Shown: positions 27,351-35,447 of the stretch, one piece after another
Numbering within the stretch: position 1 is the stretch's first letter
How the letters are laid out: every line of letters starts with the position of its first letter
Assembly (NCBI RefSeq): GCF_011044495.1
Contig: NZ_CP049143.1
Coordinates: 6,200,001 to 6,264,000 of the forward strand
DNA: 64,000 bases
Reading direction: 5' to 3'
Source: Roseimicrobium sp. ORNL1
Lineage (GTDB): Bacteria > Verrucomicrobiota > Verrucomicrobiia > Verrucomicrobiales > Verrucomicrobiaceae
Notes under the pieces: generated by a model
The model's database searches: none
What the model was told of the DNA's origin: nothing
What the model saw: the letters and a program-made list of their open reading frames with translations, nothing else
Made by a program: the position numbers and the translations under genes

Positions 27351-28322
27351 ATGGCGAAAGCGCGTGACGAAATTCTCGAATGGGCCCGGCAGGGGCGCAT
27401 TCCTCCGGAGCATGTACGCAAGGCGCTGGAGGTGGCGGGAGCCCTGCCGAATGAATCGCAGTGGCGGAACTTTTTCGACAAGGTGCTGCTGTCCTTCGGC
27501 GCGGTGCTCTTGGGAGCAGGGGTGATTTTCTTTTTTGCATACAACTGGCAGGACCTGGGTCGCTTCGCCAAGTTCGCCCTCGTTCAGGCTCCGATTCTCG
27601 CAGGGCTCATCGTGATATGGAAGGCAGGTGTGGACAGCGCGGTGGGAAAGGCAGCGCTGCTTGCCGTTACGCTCCTCGTAGGTGCATTGCTCGCTTTGGT
27701 GGGCCAGACCTACCAGACCGGTGCGGATACGTTTGAGCTCTTCGCGGTCTGGGCGCTGGCGATCCTGCCATGGACCTTGGTTGCTCGGTTTCCGGCGCTC
27801 TGGCTGATCTGGCTGGCGTTGTTGAATGTGGCCATCAGCTTGTACTACACCACGATGGGCCGGATGTGGGGCTTCTTGTTCCGGCCTGAAGCACTGCTGT
27901 GGGCGCTCTTCGGCTTCAACACCCTAGCACTGGTGGTTTGGGAAAGTCTCGCCGCCCTGGGTGTGAAGTGGCTTCGCGAGCGCTGGTCGGTGCGAGTGCT
28001 CGCCGTCGCCAGTGGTGGGCTGGCCACAACACTGGCCATGTATGGCATCATCGATTCTCCCCATGATCTTGCTTGGGAGGTAGGGGGATGGGTCGCATGG
28101 ATGATCGCCGCCTTCCTGGTGTATCGCTATCTGGTGACGGATCTTTTCGTGCTCGCCGGAGGCCTGCTCTCGCTCATTCTGGTGGTGGTGACCGCCATCC
28201 TCAAGGAAGTCCGTTTTGAGTCCGCGCCCGCGTTTCTCTTCATCGGATTGATCGTGATTGGCATCTCGGCAGCAGGCGGGTGGTGGTTGAAGCAAGTAGC
28301 GGCTGAGGAGGAAACCGTATGA
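27351..28322 (+). CDS. DUF2157 membrane protein
   Basis: The 323-residue product begins with the DUF2157 N-terminal helical region (ILEWARQGRIPPEHVRKALE) followed by a first membrane pair (VLLSFGAVLLGAGVIFFFAYNW) and about eight membrane segments in all. DUF2157 proteins are inner-membrane proteins of unknown function. The gene begins a tightly coupled triad: its stop overlaps the next start by 4 bases (28319-28322), and the third gene encodes a GDYXXLXY protein. This order is known from other genomes and suggests one membrane complex. Confidence 0.85.
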   Translation: MAKARDEILEWARQGRIPPEHVRKALEVAGALPNESQWRNFFDKVLLSFGAVLLGAGVIFFFAYNWQDLGRFAKFALVQAPILAGLIVIWKAGVDSAVGKAALLAVTLLVGALLALVGQTYQTGADTFELFAVWALAILPWTLVARFPALWLIWLALLNVAISLYYTTMGRMWGFLFRPEALLWALFGFNTLALVVWESLAALGVKWLRERWSVRVLAVASGGLATTLAMYGIIDSPHDLAWEVGGWVAWMIAAFLVYRYLVTDLFVLAGGLLSLILVVVTAILKEVRFESAPAFLFIGLIVIGISAAGGWWLKQVAAEEETV

Positions 28323-29404
28323 AAGCCATGAGCAAAAACGAACTCTGGTCCCTGCTTCAGCAGAGCGCCCTCGTTGAGGGTGACCTCTCTGAACAGAACG
28401 AAAAACACAGCCCCTGGTTTGTGCGTGCCATGCTGGGTGTGGCAGGTTGGCTGGGAGCCATGTTCCTTGTTGGCTTCGTCGGCACAGGGCTGTCGCTTGC
28501 CACCATGGAAACAGAAGCCTACTGGGTCATCGGCGCCTTCGCGTGCGGTGGCGCCGCAGCCATCTTCCGCTTGAGACGGAATGGGGACTTCTCATCCCAG
28601 TTTGGTCTGGCGGTCGCCATAGCCGGTCAGGTCCTGATGATGCTAGGCATGGGGCGGTGGATAAGTCATTCCTCCACGACCGTGGCGTTCATTGTGGCTG
28701 TCCAGCAGGCCATCCTCTTCGTGGCGATGCCGAATTTTGTGCATCGGGTCTGGGCTGCTGGCACCAGTGCGCTGGCGCTGTGCATTGCCCTCGGAGGACT
28801 GGACCTGCATGCGCTGATACTGCCGCTGCTCACTGCCGGCTTGGCCGTGGCATGGCTGCGAGAATTCAAACTTCCCAAGCAGAATGAGCTGGTGCGCGCC
28901 TGTGGCTACGGCATCACGCTCACGGCGCTGATCGCGAGCTACATGAATCCGGGCGAGTTCGACTGGACCGGTTACGACAACATCCCTGTAGCCCCAGAGT
29001 TCCTCCAAATAGTCGCGTATGCGGGAGCCGCTCTCATCGTCGCCGTGATGATTGGTGCGACACTGTTGCTGCTCCAACGAGAAAAGGTCTCGCTCACATC
29101 CGGCGCGGGCAAAGCAGCGCTCGCACTCGCCATCGTGCTGGCTCTGGCCTCCATCAAGGCACCGGGCCTTGCTCCCGGCGCGCTTATCCTCCTGCTGGGT
29201 TTTGCCAATGGCAATCGCGTCCTGACTGGTCTTGGTGTCCTGGCGCTTCTTGCTTATCTTTCGTATTACTACTATGCGCTCCACATCACGCTGCTGGAGA
29301 AGTCCGTGATCATGATGCTCACCGGCACGGCTCTGCTCGGACTAAGGTTTGCATCGCACCACTGGTGGCCGGCACTGAACAAGGAGGAGACAACTCATGC
29401 GTAA
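28319..29404 (+). CDS. Multi-pass membrane protein (DUF4401-like)
   Basis: The 361-residue protein has a short cytoplasmic N-terminus (SKNELWSLLQQSALVEGDLS) and about ten membrane helices, ending with YYYYALHITLLEKSVIMMLTGTALLGLRF. The pattern and position between a DUF2157 gene and a GDYXXLXY gene match DUF4401. Its start overlaps the DUF2157 stop by 4 bases and its end overlaps the next gene by 8 bases, which supports translational coupling. No enzymatic motif is visible. Confidence 0.75.
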   Translation: MKAMSKNELWSLLQQSALVEGDLSEQNEKHSPWFVRAMLGVAGWLGAMFLVGFVGTGLSLATMETEAYWVIGAFACGGAAAIFRLRRNGDFSSQFGLAVAIAGQVLMMLGMGRWISHSSTTVAFIVAVQQAILFVAMPNFVHRVWAAGTSALALCIALGGLDLHALILPLLTAGLAVAWLREFKLPKQNELVRACGYGITLTALIASYMNPGEFDWTGYDNIPVAPEFLQIVAYAGAALIVAVMIGATLLLLQREKVSLTSGAGKAALALAIVLALASIKAPGLAPGALILLLGFANGNRVLTGLGVLALLAYLSYYYYALHITLLEKSVIMMLTGTALLGLRFASHHWWPALNKEETTHA

Positions 29405-29912
29405 ATGGATCGTCATCGCCACCGGGCTCGCCACGCTGGCCCTCGTAAACTGGACCATCTCCCAGCGGGAACATCAGATCGCTACCGGCAAGGAGGTCCG
29501 CTTGGAACTCGCCCCGGTGGATCCCCGTTCACTCATGCAGGGGGACTACATGGCTCTCCGATTCCAGGTCGCCAACGAAGTACAGAGGGGAACGTCCCGG
29601 AAAGAAGAAGACAGAGAAGCAAGGGATGGTCACGTTGTCGTGAAGCCGGAAGCCAATGGCATCGCTCGTTATGTGCGCCAACACGCTGGAGAAACCCTCG
29701 CCCCGGACGAAATTCTGCTGCGCTACCGCATACGGGAACATCAGGTGAAGTTCGCGACGAATGCGTGGTTCTTCCAGGAAGGACACGCGAAGCTCTATGA
29801 GGGCGCACGCTATGGGGAGTTTCGTGTCTCTCCTTCAGGAGAGATGCTGCTGGTAGCTATGCTTGGCAAAGATCGGGAGAAGCTTGGGCCGCCAACTTCA
29901 CCAAAGGGCTAG
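29397..29912 (+). CDS. GDYXXLXY domain protein
   Basis: The 171-residue product has an N-terminal membrane anchor (WIVIATGLATLALVNWTI) and the signature MQGDYMALRFQVANE, which gives the family its name (here GDY-MA-L-R-F, a slight variant). A beta-rich extracytoplasmic domain follows (EILLRYRIREHQVKFATNAWFF). The family is known as the partner of DUF2157/DUF4401 proteins; its role is unknown. It overlaps the upstream gene by 8 bases and is the last member of the triad. Confidence 0.85.
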   Translation: MRKWIVIATGLATLALVNWTISQREHQIATGKEVRLELAPVDPRSLMQGDYMALRFQVANEVQRGTSRKEEDREARDGHVVVKPEANGIARYVRQHAGETLAPDEILLRYRIREHQVKFATNAWFFQEGHAKLYEGARYGEFRVSPSGEMLLVAMLGKDREKLGPPTSPKG

Positions 29913-29930
29913 GCGATCCGCTTCTGCCGC

Positions 29931-30329
29931 ATGAGGACGATCACCATCGAAGGCCTGACACCCGATGAAATCCTGGGTCTGCCGAAGGAACATTTTGATC
30001 AACTCATCTTCACCGGCGATCCCATCGTTTTCCGGGCGGGAACTGCAGAGGTGCTGGGTGAATTCGCTATCGAGCACTCCACGCTGGTCATGGAGCTGGC
30101 TCACATTGATGGCGGTGGCGAAGGCGTGCTCCCCGTGTTGTGGAAGCTCGCGGAAAGATACGCGCAGACCAACGGCTACGTCCAGGTGGACTGGCGGGTA
30201 CACGCCGTGAATTGTCCCAAACCCAATCCCAAGCTGCGTCGATTGCTCGAGAAACGGGGCTTCGTTATCGAGGAGATTCGCCCTGGCGTGCCTGTTTACC
30301 GGCACGTCTACGTGGTTGAAAACATCTGA
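29931..30329 (+). CDS. Hypothetical GNAT-like protein
   Basis: The 132-residue product has VVFRAGTAEVLGEF-type strands (FRAGTAEVLGEFAIEHSTLV), a helix VLPVLWKLAERYAQTNGY, a WRVHAVNCPKPNPKLRRLLEKRGF segment and a C-terminal strand. The 'N..L...L...GF' pattern is reminiscent of the C-terminal half of GNAT acetyltransferases, but the full acetyl-CoA loop is not evident, so function is not assigned. It is the last chromosomal gene before the element's attL site. No signal peptide is present. Confidence 0.6.
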   Translation: MRTITIEGLTPDEILGLPKEHFDQLIFTGDPIVFRAGTAEVLGEFAIEHSTLVMELAHIDGGGEGVLPVLWKLAERYAQTNGYVQVDWRVHAVNCPKPNPKLRRLLEKRGFVIEEIRPGVPVYRHVYVVENI

Positions 30330-30350
30330 CCATCCTCTTGTGGCCGATGG

Positions 30351-30370
30351 TCCTCCACTTTTGTGGAGGA
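30351..30370. terminator. Hairpin beside attL
   Basis: TCCTCCAC (30351-30358) pairs with GTGGAGGA (30363-30370) around TTTT. It lies just outside the attL core, downstream of the displaced tRNA 3' half on the minus strand and downstream of the GNAT-like gene on the plus strand. It may have been the original tRNA-Tyr transcript end. Confidence 0.45.
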
Positions 30371-30427
30371 TGGTGGGCAGGGGTGGGTTCGAACCACCGT
30401 AGGCGTAAGCCAGTGGATTTACAGTCC
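30370..30427. repeat. attL (displaced 3' half of tRNA-Tyr)
   Basis: All 58 bases are identical to 44970-45027. The sequence runs from the tRNA CCA end (minus strand) through the T-arm and variable arm to the anticodon stem. The bases beyond 30427 diverge from the tRNA, so this copy is not a functional tRNA. Confidence 0.93.
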
Positions 30428-30463
30428 CGCGCCTTTCATTGTGGCACTAGGGAAAGATTGACT

Positions 30464-30482
30464 GACTGCCAAAATACTGCCA
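30464..30482 (+). promoter_or_regulatory. Integrase arm-type site, left
   Basis: GACTGCCAAAATACTGCCA occurs here and again at 44843-44861, inside the opposite end of the element. It holds two ACTGCCA units 11 bases apart. Its position 36 bases inside the att core and upstream of the integrase gene is typical of recombinase arm sites. Confidence 0.7.
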
Positions 30483-30494
30483 ATATGTGCAAGT

Positions 30495-31739
30495 ATGGCA
30501 GCGACGAAGAAGACCGCCACCAAGAAGGGTAAACCCAAGCGCCGCGAGTGGCCTGTCGTGAAGAGAATCGAGTACCGCAACGGCACTGAGGCGTTCCTTG
30601 TGGACACGAGATGCAAAGGCCAGGGCTCACGAGTTTTCAAGGCCTCCATGGAGGAGGCGCTCGAAGTGGCGCGTCAGGCTAGGATCCGCCGGCAGAATGA
30701 AGGCACCGGTTACTTCACCCTGGAGAATGACGACCGGTTAGACGCCGAACGCGCACTGGCGCTGCTGGCGCCCTTTGGGAAGACGCTGGTCGATGCCGCT
30801 GAATTCTTCGTGCCTCACTTGCGAGCGTTGCAGACGTCCAGGACGGTGCGCGAGGCTGCTGATGCCTACGAGGCCAGTTCAGTGTCCCGCGGACTTTCCA
30901 AGGCCCACCTGAAAGACATCCGCATACGCTTGGGGAACCTCTGCCAGACCTTCGGAGAGCGCTCCATTGCCATGGTGACCGCTGAGGAGCTCGACGCATG
31001 GTTGGATGGGTTGGGCGTCTCCACTGCCACGAAGAACGGCTACCGCAGGTACGCGGTAGCTTTGTGGTCCTTCGCCGAGGGCCGCAAATGGTGTACCGGA
31101 AATGAGGCCGGGAAAACAGCGGTCGCAAAGGTCGTGTCGGGAGAGGTGGGCATCCTCACGCCGGATGAGGTGCGGGCACTTCTCACAGCCGCGCACCCCG
31201 AGATCCTGCCCGCGATTGCCATCGGCGCTTTTGCCGGCCTGCGCCGCGCAGAACTCGAGCGCATCGAATGGCGGTCCGTGAATGTGGCAGAGAGGTTCGT
31301 GGAGGTACTGGCTACCAATGCGAAGTCAGCGCGGCGGCGCACGGTTCACATGTCCGACAATCTGGCCGCGTGGCTCGCTCCCTTTGCGCATAGCACGGGC
31401 AAGGTGTGGCCAGTGAAGGAGAAGCGCGGGAGGCGTCTATTCGAAGATGCAGCCAGGGCTGCGGGATTCGGTACGCCGGGGACTGAGACAGCGGAGGAGA
31501 AGCAATCAGGCACCAAGCTGAGGCCATGGCCAGCCAATGCGCTCAGGCATAGCTTTGCCAGCTACCATCTTGCCCACCACAACGACGCCGCAAAACTGGC
31601 GCTCGAGATGGGACACACGACGAACGCGCTTATTTTTGCGCACTACCGGCAAATCGTGAGGCCTGCGGAGGCGGAGAGGTATTGGGAGGTGAGGCCCTCC
31701 AAGGAACCGATTTCAACTTGCGACTCCAGTCCGACTTAA
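30495..31739 (+). CDS. int: Tyrosine recombinase / integrase
   Basis: The 414-residue product has a basic N-terminus (AATKKTATKKGKPKRRE), an arm-binding/SAM-like core-binding region (residues about 105-190), and a catalytic domain. The catalytic domain has Arg in AIGAFAGLRRAELERIEW, the H-x-x-R box in ANALRHSFASYHL, the second His in LALEMGH and the nucleophilic Tyr in IFAHYRQ. It should catalyse integration at the tRNA-Tyr att site. It lies 68 bases from attL and reads inwards. The last 110 bases overlap the convergent minus-strand gene ending at 31630. Confidence 0.93.
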   Translation: MAATKKTATKKGKPKRREWPVVKRIEYRNGTEAFLVDTRCKGQGSRVFKASMEEALEVARQARIRRQNEGTGYFTLENDDRLDAERALALLAPFGKTLVDAAEFFVPHLRALQTSRTVREAADAYEASSVSRGLSKAHLKDIRIRLGNLCQTFGERSIAMVTAEELDAWLDGLGVSTATKNGYRRYAVALWSFAEGRKWCTGNEAGKTAVAKVVSGEVGILTPDEVRALLTAAHPEILPAIAIGAFAGLRRAELERIEWRSVNVAERFVEVLATNAKSARRRTVHMSDNLAAWLAPFAHSTGKVWPVKEKRGRRLFEDAARAAGFGTPGTETAEEKQSGTKLRPWPANALRHSFASYHLAHHNDAAKLALEMGHTTNALIFAHYRQIVRPAEAERYWEVRPSKEPISTCDSSPT

Positions 31740-32178
31740 GCAACGCTATGTGCTCTCTGTCGTTGCTGTTCAAGATGTGTTTCGTTAAATCATTGTAGAC
31801 GGCCACAAGATCTACCATTCGCACGTGTACCCAGTACAACTCCTCAATGGATCGAGGCCCTCTTTTTATCCGCGAGATGATTTTGGACATCGCGCGTGTT
31901 GCGTAGACCACATCGCTCCAATCCATCACCTCTTCGCGACGTTTCGCCCGTCGTCGAATCTTCCGCTTCCGGCTAACGACATCCTTCTGGTCACAGGCCC
32001 AAATTAGCATTTCGTCGCTTAGAACGGCTGGAAAGTAGCGCTCCAAGCTACCTTTCCGCACTGGCTCAAGTCCAGAGATCTTCCCCTCACGCGCCAAAGC
32101 GGAGATTCGGCGGGGATGAAGACCAGCCAACTTGGCGAATTCCTCCCTGGAAACGAGGCGCTTAGGTGTCTCTTCCAT
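31630..32178 (-). CDS. Putative DNA-binding protein with N-terminal winged-helix motif
   Basis: The start is placed at the ATG at 32178 (182 residues). The N-terminus (RLVSREEFAKLAGLHPRRISALAREGKI) resembles MerR/excisionase-type winged-helix proteins. A basic cluster follows (RKRKIRRRAKRREEV), then a helical region (YWVHVRMVDLVAVYNDLTKHIL). It is divergent from the next small regulator and overlaps the 3' end of the integrase gene in the opposite orientation. It could be an integrase regulator, a repressor or a small terminase-like protein; the exact role is not known. Confidence 0.6.
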   Translation of the reverse strand: MEETPKRLVSREEFAKLAGLHPRRISALAREGKISGLEPVRKGSLERYFPAVLSDEMLIWACDQKDVVSRKRKIRRRAKRREEVMDWSDVVYATRAMSKIISRIKRGPRSIEELYWVHVRMVDLVAVYNDLTKHILNSNDREHIALLKSDWSRKLKSVPWRASPPNTSPPPQASRFAGSAQK

Positions 32179-32223
32179 ATGTGCTAAGTGCTGGTCCGTG
32201 TTGACAAGGAAAGCACGTGTATC

Positions 32224-32475
32224 ATGCATACACAAGCACCAACTAACAAAAGCCCTCTCGGGCAGCTCTTGAAGATACATGAACTGGCACCTCTTTTAGG
32301 TTTGACGGTTCGCGGAGTTCAAAGTCTCACGCGTCGCCGCGTGATTCCCGTCGTCAGGTTGTCAGAACGAGCAGTGCGATACAATCCAACCGCAGTTCAG
32401 TCTGCGCTTGAGGCGCTCACGGTGGAAGCCGTCAGCACGACCGCAAAGCGGAAGGCGGGCCGCGTGTCGGCATAA
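32224..32475 (+). CDS. Small excisionase-like HTH protein
   Basis: The 83-residue product from the ATG at 32224 has LLKIHELAPLLGLTVRGVQS followed by LTRRRVIPVVRLSERAVRYN. This is the typical pattern of MerR-like/AlpA excisionase helix-turn-helix proteins, in which an N-terminal helix pair is followed by a wing ending in RYNP. The C-terminus is basic. It is divergent from the minus-strand DNA-binding gene, with only 45 bases between their starts, so shared operators are likely. A role in excision or early regulation is inferred from size and position. Confidence 0.65.
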   Translation: MHTQAPTNKSPLGQLLKIHELAPLLGLTVRGVQSLTRRRVIPVVRLSERAVRYNPTAVQSALEALTVEAVSTTAKRKAGRVSA

Positions 32476-32506
32476 AGAAGGGCGGTGGACTCTCGCCCGA
32501 CCGCCC
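32475..32506 (+). promoter_or_regulatory. AAGAAGG-hairpin leader element, copy 1
   Basis: AAGAA is followed by GGGCGGT (32480-32486), which pairs with ACCGCCC (32500-32506). A similar AAAGAAGG-plus-hairpin lies at 41647-41685 before the XRE gene. The hairpin sits directly upstream of the replication initiator gene and has no T-run. Confidence 0.35.
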
Positions 32507-32543
32507 CGCACTTAGAAGGTGATGGAGGAGTTTAGGCGATGGC

Positions 32544-33512
32544 ATGCCACGGCGCAACGGGAATATCACACCCTATTGCCATCGATACATGGGATTCAAG
32601 CACATAGAAGCTGGCCTCTTTGCGCCAGTCACGCCAACGGAGAAGCTGGTACTTCTCGTGTTGGCGTACCACTGCAACGACAAGGACCTGAGGTGCCACC
32701 CGGGATTCGGTCGCATTTCCCGTGCATCAGGTCTCAGCACCAGGGCAGTATCGAAGGCGATCAAGGCCTTGGAGATGCAAGGGATCATTGCAGTCACCCG
32801 AGGGACCGGTACCACTCCCTCAGTCTATCGCCTTCCATTCCTGAATCGACCGTTTCCCGACACTGATACGGGGGATGAACGTGGTTCACCCCTGAACGTG
32901 GTTCATCCCTCCCATGAACCTAATTCACCCCCGGGGGTGAACGTCGTGCAGGAGGGGGATGAACGTGGTTCACCCAAACAGGAAGTTAACAGGAATATTG
33001 AAAAGGAAGAGAACATGAATCTTTTTCCCGCGCCGCTTTCAGCGGACGACGGGGGCGACCATGGATCATCTCAGTCTAAACCTTCAAAACCAAAGAAGGG
33101 GAAAAAGGAAACACATGCAGATCCTCGTCATCATGCAATCACCTCTTCATGGGGAAGTCAGTTCCAGACCTTCCACTCTCAGGGGTATGTCTTCAATGGC
33201 CGTGATGCGTCAGCGTTGAAACGCTTCCTCACCTCAGCCCGTGACGTCACTGCGGAGAAGTTCATGGAGAGAGCAGGGAAAGCATGGGCACATGCGAAAG
33301 CAGACAGGTTCGCACGTCACTGCGCCAGAGCCGCCACCATCGCGGGGCTCTGCGATGCCTGGAACGACATCGCCACGGAGATGCAGCGCCCACCTCCCAC
33401 CGCCGGCGGAGCATACAGCATGCGTCCCAACAATCGCCGCGATGAACGCGGACAGCTTCCCGGAGAAATCCCCACCGACGTCACCGCAGCCAAAATTCCA
33501 AGAATCGGATAG
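32544..33512 (+). CDS. Phage-type replication initiator (lambda O-like organisation)
   Basis: The 322-residue product has an N-terminal winged-helix domain (residues about 18-100; FAPVTPTEKLVLLVLAYHCN, HPGFGRISRASGLSTRAVSK, VYRLPF). A low-complexity middle (residues about 108-145) is encoded by an iteron array, and the C-terminus is basic and Pro-rich. The helix-turn-helix plus the next gene's DnaC-like ATPase matches the O/P logic of lambdoid phages: this protein would bind the iterons in its own gene and recruit the loader and DnaB. It is followed after 2 bases by the loader gene. The family match is by organisation and wHTH pattern. Confidence 0.75.
   Translation: MPRRNGNITPYCHRYMGFKHIEAGLFAPVTPTEKLVLLVLAYHCNDKDLRCHPGFGRISRASGLSTRAVSKAIKALEMQGIIAVTRGTGTTPSVYRLPFLNRPFPDTDTGDERGSPLNVVHPSHEPNSPPGVNVVQEGDERGSPKQEVNRNIEKEENMNLFPAPLSADDGGDHGSSQSKPSKPKKGKKETHADPRHHAITSSWGSQFQTFHSQGYVFNGRDASALKRFLTSARDVTAEKFMERAGKAWAHAKADRFARHCARAATIAGLCDAWNDIATEMQRPPPTAGGAYSMRPNNRRDERGQLPGEIPTDVTAAKIPRIG
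32876..32972. other. Probable replication origin: intragenic iterons
   Basis: Five TGAAC-N3-RTTCA dyads lie at 32876-32888, 32893-32905, 32915-32927, 32938-32950 (degenerate right half) and 32960-32972. The last four are spaced 22-23 bases apart, two helical turns. They are inside the initiator gene and are followed by an AT-richer stretch (about 32980-33025) that could be the unwinding region. Confidence 0.75.
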
Positions 33513-33514
33513 CC

Positions 33515-34465
33515 ATGAAAATCCCGACACCCCAACAGCAGAAGGAGGCTCAAGCAAACGCCCATCGCTTCCCGTCTCACTACACGTACATGAAGATCGC
33601 TGAGTGCTTGGAGGCTGAGCGCAACGGACCTTCCGAAGCCGTTGAGCAGCCCAAGCCCCCGCCCATCCAATGCCGTGAGTGTGGTACGGAGATGGATGAG
33701 CCGGACGAAGTCTTGCGCGCGCTGTGCTCCAATCATGGATTCGTCTGCGAAGCATGCGAGAAGAAGGCGGAAGAGGCGAGACGGCTTGCATGGGAGCGTA
33801 GACCGCTGGCTCCATGGCCGAGCCTTTGGCCAGAGCGGGCCATCTTGGACCAAGAGAATTGCAGCGGGGAACCGTTGCGCCTTGCCAAGGTAATCGAGGG
33901 GCTGCTGGCAGACGGCGCCATGGTAGGGCTGATAGGCGACCGTGGCAGGGGCAAGACCGTCATGGCGGCATGGATTGCGCAGAAGCGACGGGAGCGCCGT
34001 GAGGAGCCGGGCATCTATCTCCGTGCTGCGGATATGTTCGCGATGCTGCGGGGCACCTGGGACAAGGACAGGGATCGCGGACGACACAGCGAAACAGAAC
34101 AAGGACTGATGAGCCGGTTCAGGGAATGCGAGTTCCTCGTCATCGATGAAATTCAGGAGCGCGGCCTGTCAGAGTGGGAGAACAAGATCTTGGTCAACAT
34201 CCTCGACCATCGATATGCCAGCCTGTTGCCCACCCTCATCATGGGCAACCTGAGCGCTGAAGACCTCGCGGCGAACCTTGGGCCGTCAATCTCCGACCGC
34301 ATGGCACAGACGGGTGGAGTAGTCGAATGCAATTGGCCGAGTCTCAGGCAGCCGGGCACGAAGCCGTACACCAAGGAGCAGCGGGAGAGCATACAGTGGA
34401 GTCATTGCCCTTTCACTTCAAATGGAGGGCTTGGATTCCGTGGGAGGGAGATGCAGCTCCACTAA
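33515..34465 (+). CDS. DnaC/IstB-like helicase-loader ATPase
   Basis: The 316-residue product has a four-Cys zinc-binding cluster near residues 53-83 (CRECG, then CSNHGFVCEAC). An AAA+ ATPase domain follows with Walker A GDRGRGKT, Walker B FLVIDEI and a sensor-like region LPTLIMGNLSAEDL. The domain order (zinc cluster before the ATPase) resembles DnaC-like loaders found in phages and plasmids. It lies 2 bases after the initiator stop, so the two are co-translated. It should deliver the replicative helicase to the origin. Confidence 0.85.
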   Translation: MKIPTPQQQKEAQANAHRFPSHYTYMKIAECLEAERNGPSEAVEQPKPPPIQCRECGTEMDEPDEVLRALCSNHGFVCEACEKKAEEARRLAWERRPLAPWPSLWPERAILDQENCSGEPLRLAKVIEGLLADGAMVGLIGDRGRGKTVMAAWIAQKRRERREEPGIYLRAADMFAMLRGTWDKDRDRGRHSETEQGLMSRFRECEFLVIDEIQERGLSEWENKILVNILDHRYASLLPTLIMGNLSAEDLAANLGPSISDRMAQTGGVVECNWPSLRQPGTKPYTKEQRESIQWSHCPFTSNGGLGFRGREMQLH

Positions 34466-34515
34466 GCCTATGGGCGGGCAGGGCACCCCCCGGGGGGGGT
34501 AGGAAGTCTACTGTT

Positions 34516-34641
34516 TAGACACCTACAGCGCGGTTCCCAAAGCTGGCGTCGTGTTTGAACGGGACACTTTTTTTCCAACTTCCCATGACTAGACACCCCG
34601 CCCCTCATCAAAACTGGCTGACGGTAAACTGACTAGACACC
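34516..34641 (+). repeat. Three TAGACACC direct repeats
   Basis: TAGACACC occurs at 34516-34523, 34590-34597 and 34634-34641 (the last two as GACTAGACACC). They lie in the 220-base gap after the helicase loader gene, which also holds GC-rich and T-rich tracts. They could be regulator or single-strand origin sites; the function is unknown. Confidence 0.45.
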
Positions 34642-34685
34642 AAAAACGGCCAGAAAAATACCAAGAATTTTTTCACTCACTTCCC

Positions 34686-34880
34686 ATGAACGCCAGCGCT
34701 CATATCCCCAGGATGAAGCCTGAGACGAAAGGCTCAATCCTCCATCTCCTCCACGAGGGAGCTGAGGGCGCCCGCTGCCCCTACAACGTCGTGGAGTGCG
34801 CCCGCATGCTCCGGGAGGCACGGACCTGGAACGATGAGCAATGGCTCACCGTGGCGCGGAAACTTCGAATCAAGCACTAG
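34686..34880 (+). CDS. Small hypothetical protein
   Basis: The 64-residue product is mostly helical and charged (MKPETKGSILHLLHEGAEGA, VVECARMLREARTWNDEQWL, TVARKLRIKH). No family recognised. It is followed after 4 bases by the next gene and therefore likely co-transcribed. A TTCCC lies just upstream but no strong ribosome binding site is visible. Confidence 0.5.
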   Translation: MNASAHIPRMKPETKGSILHLLHEGAEGARCPYNVVECARMLREARTWNDEQWLTVARKLRIKH

Positions 34881-34884
34881 ACCT

Positions 34885-35376
34885 ATGGACGAAGAAACAA
34901 TCAATCCCTACGGCTCCTGCACGCTGATATGGCTGGAGAAAAAGGACTTCTGCCCCATGGCACAGATCCCTCCGCGCACCGCTGCACGCATGGCAAAGGA
35001 CGGGCGAATTCCCGGCACTGAGGGCAGAGCACCCGGCCGGCACGATGATCCATGGCCGATCTTGCTGATCGACAAGCTTGAGAAATGGATCCAGGATCAT
35101 CTCGATTGGAAGCGGCGGCTTGCGGTTGAGCAGGAGCGGAAGGCCACAGGAGCGAAACTGACTCGCCTCCCCGCCATTACTCAAGCCGTGGATACCATCG
35201 AGGTTGAACTGGGAAGAATGGCCGAACGCAAAGTGCATAAACGCCTGTCAGGACAGGACATCATGATCCTTGAGAAGGAACTGCGCCGTGGTCGCGCCAA
35301 GCTGGCGGCCTATCACAACGTCGTACTTAAGCTGATGGAAGGCGATGAGATCCCGACCATCCCCGATGCGGCTTGA
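34885..35376 (+). CDS. Hypothetical protein, early element gene
   Basis: The ATG at 34885 gives 163 residues. The N-terminal half has an HTH-like PPRTAARMAKDGRIPGTEGR stretch. The C-terminal half is helical with basic residues (ERKVHKRLSGQDIMILEKEL, RRGRAKLAAYHNVVLKLMEG). A DNA-binding or small-terminase-like role is possible, as such proteins precede structural modules, but nothing is diagnostic. It is followed by a 71-base gap and the tail-type module. Confidence 0.5.
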   Translation: MDEETINPYGSCTLIWLEKKDFCPMAQIPPRTAARMAKDGRIPGTEGRAPGRHDDPWPILLIDKLEKWIQDHLDWKRRLAVEQERKATGAKLTRLPAITQAVDTIEVELGRMAERKVHKRLSGQDIMILEKELRRGRAKLAAYHNVVLKLMEGDEIPTIPDAA

Positions 35377-35447
35377 ATGTGCCATGTGCCACTTTTTTGG
35401 AGGGCTGCGCATAGGGTAAGAGATCAAATAATTCACCCTCACACGCC

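Noticed and set aside
30370-30427. Second functional tRNA-Tyr
   Set aside because: Only the 3' part is present; sequence beyond 30427 does not complete the anticodon, D and acceptor arms.
32876-32972. CRISPR-like repeats
   Set aside because: The repeats are 13-base dyads with 4-10-base spacers inside a coding frame, which fits iterons rather than a CRISPR array.
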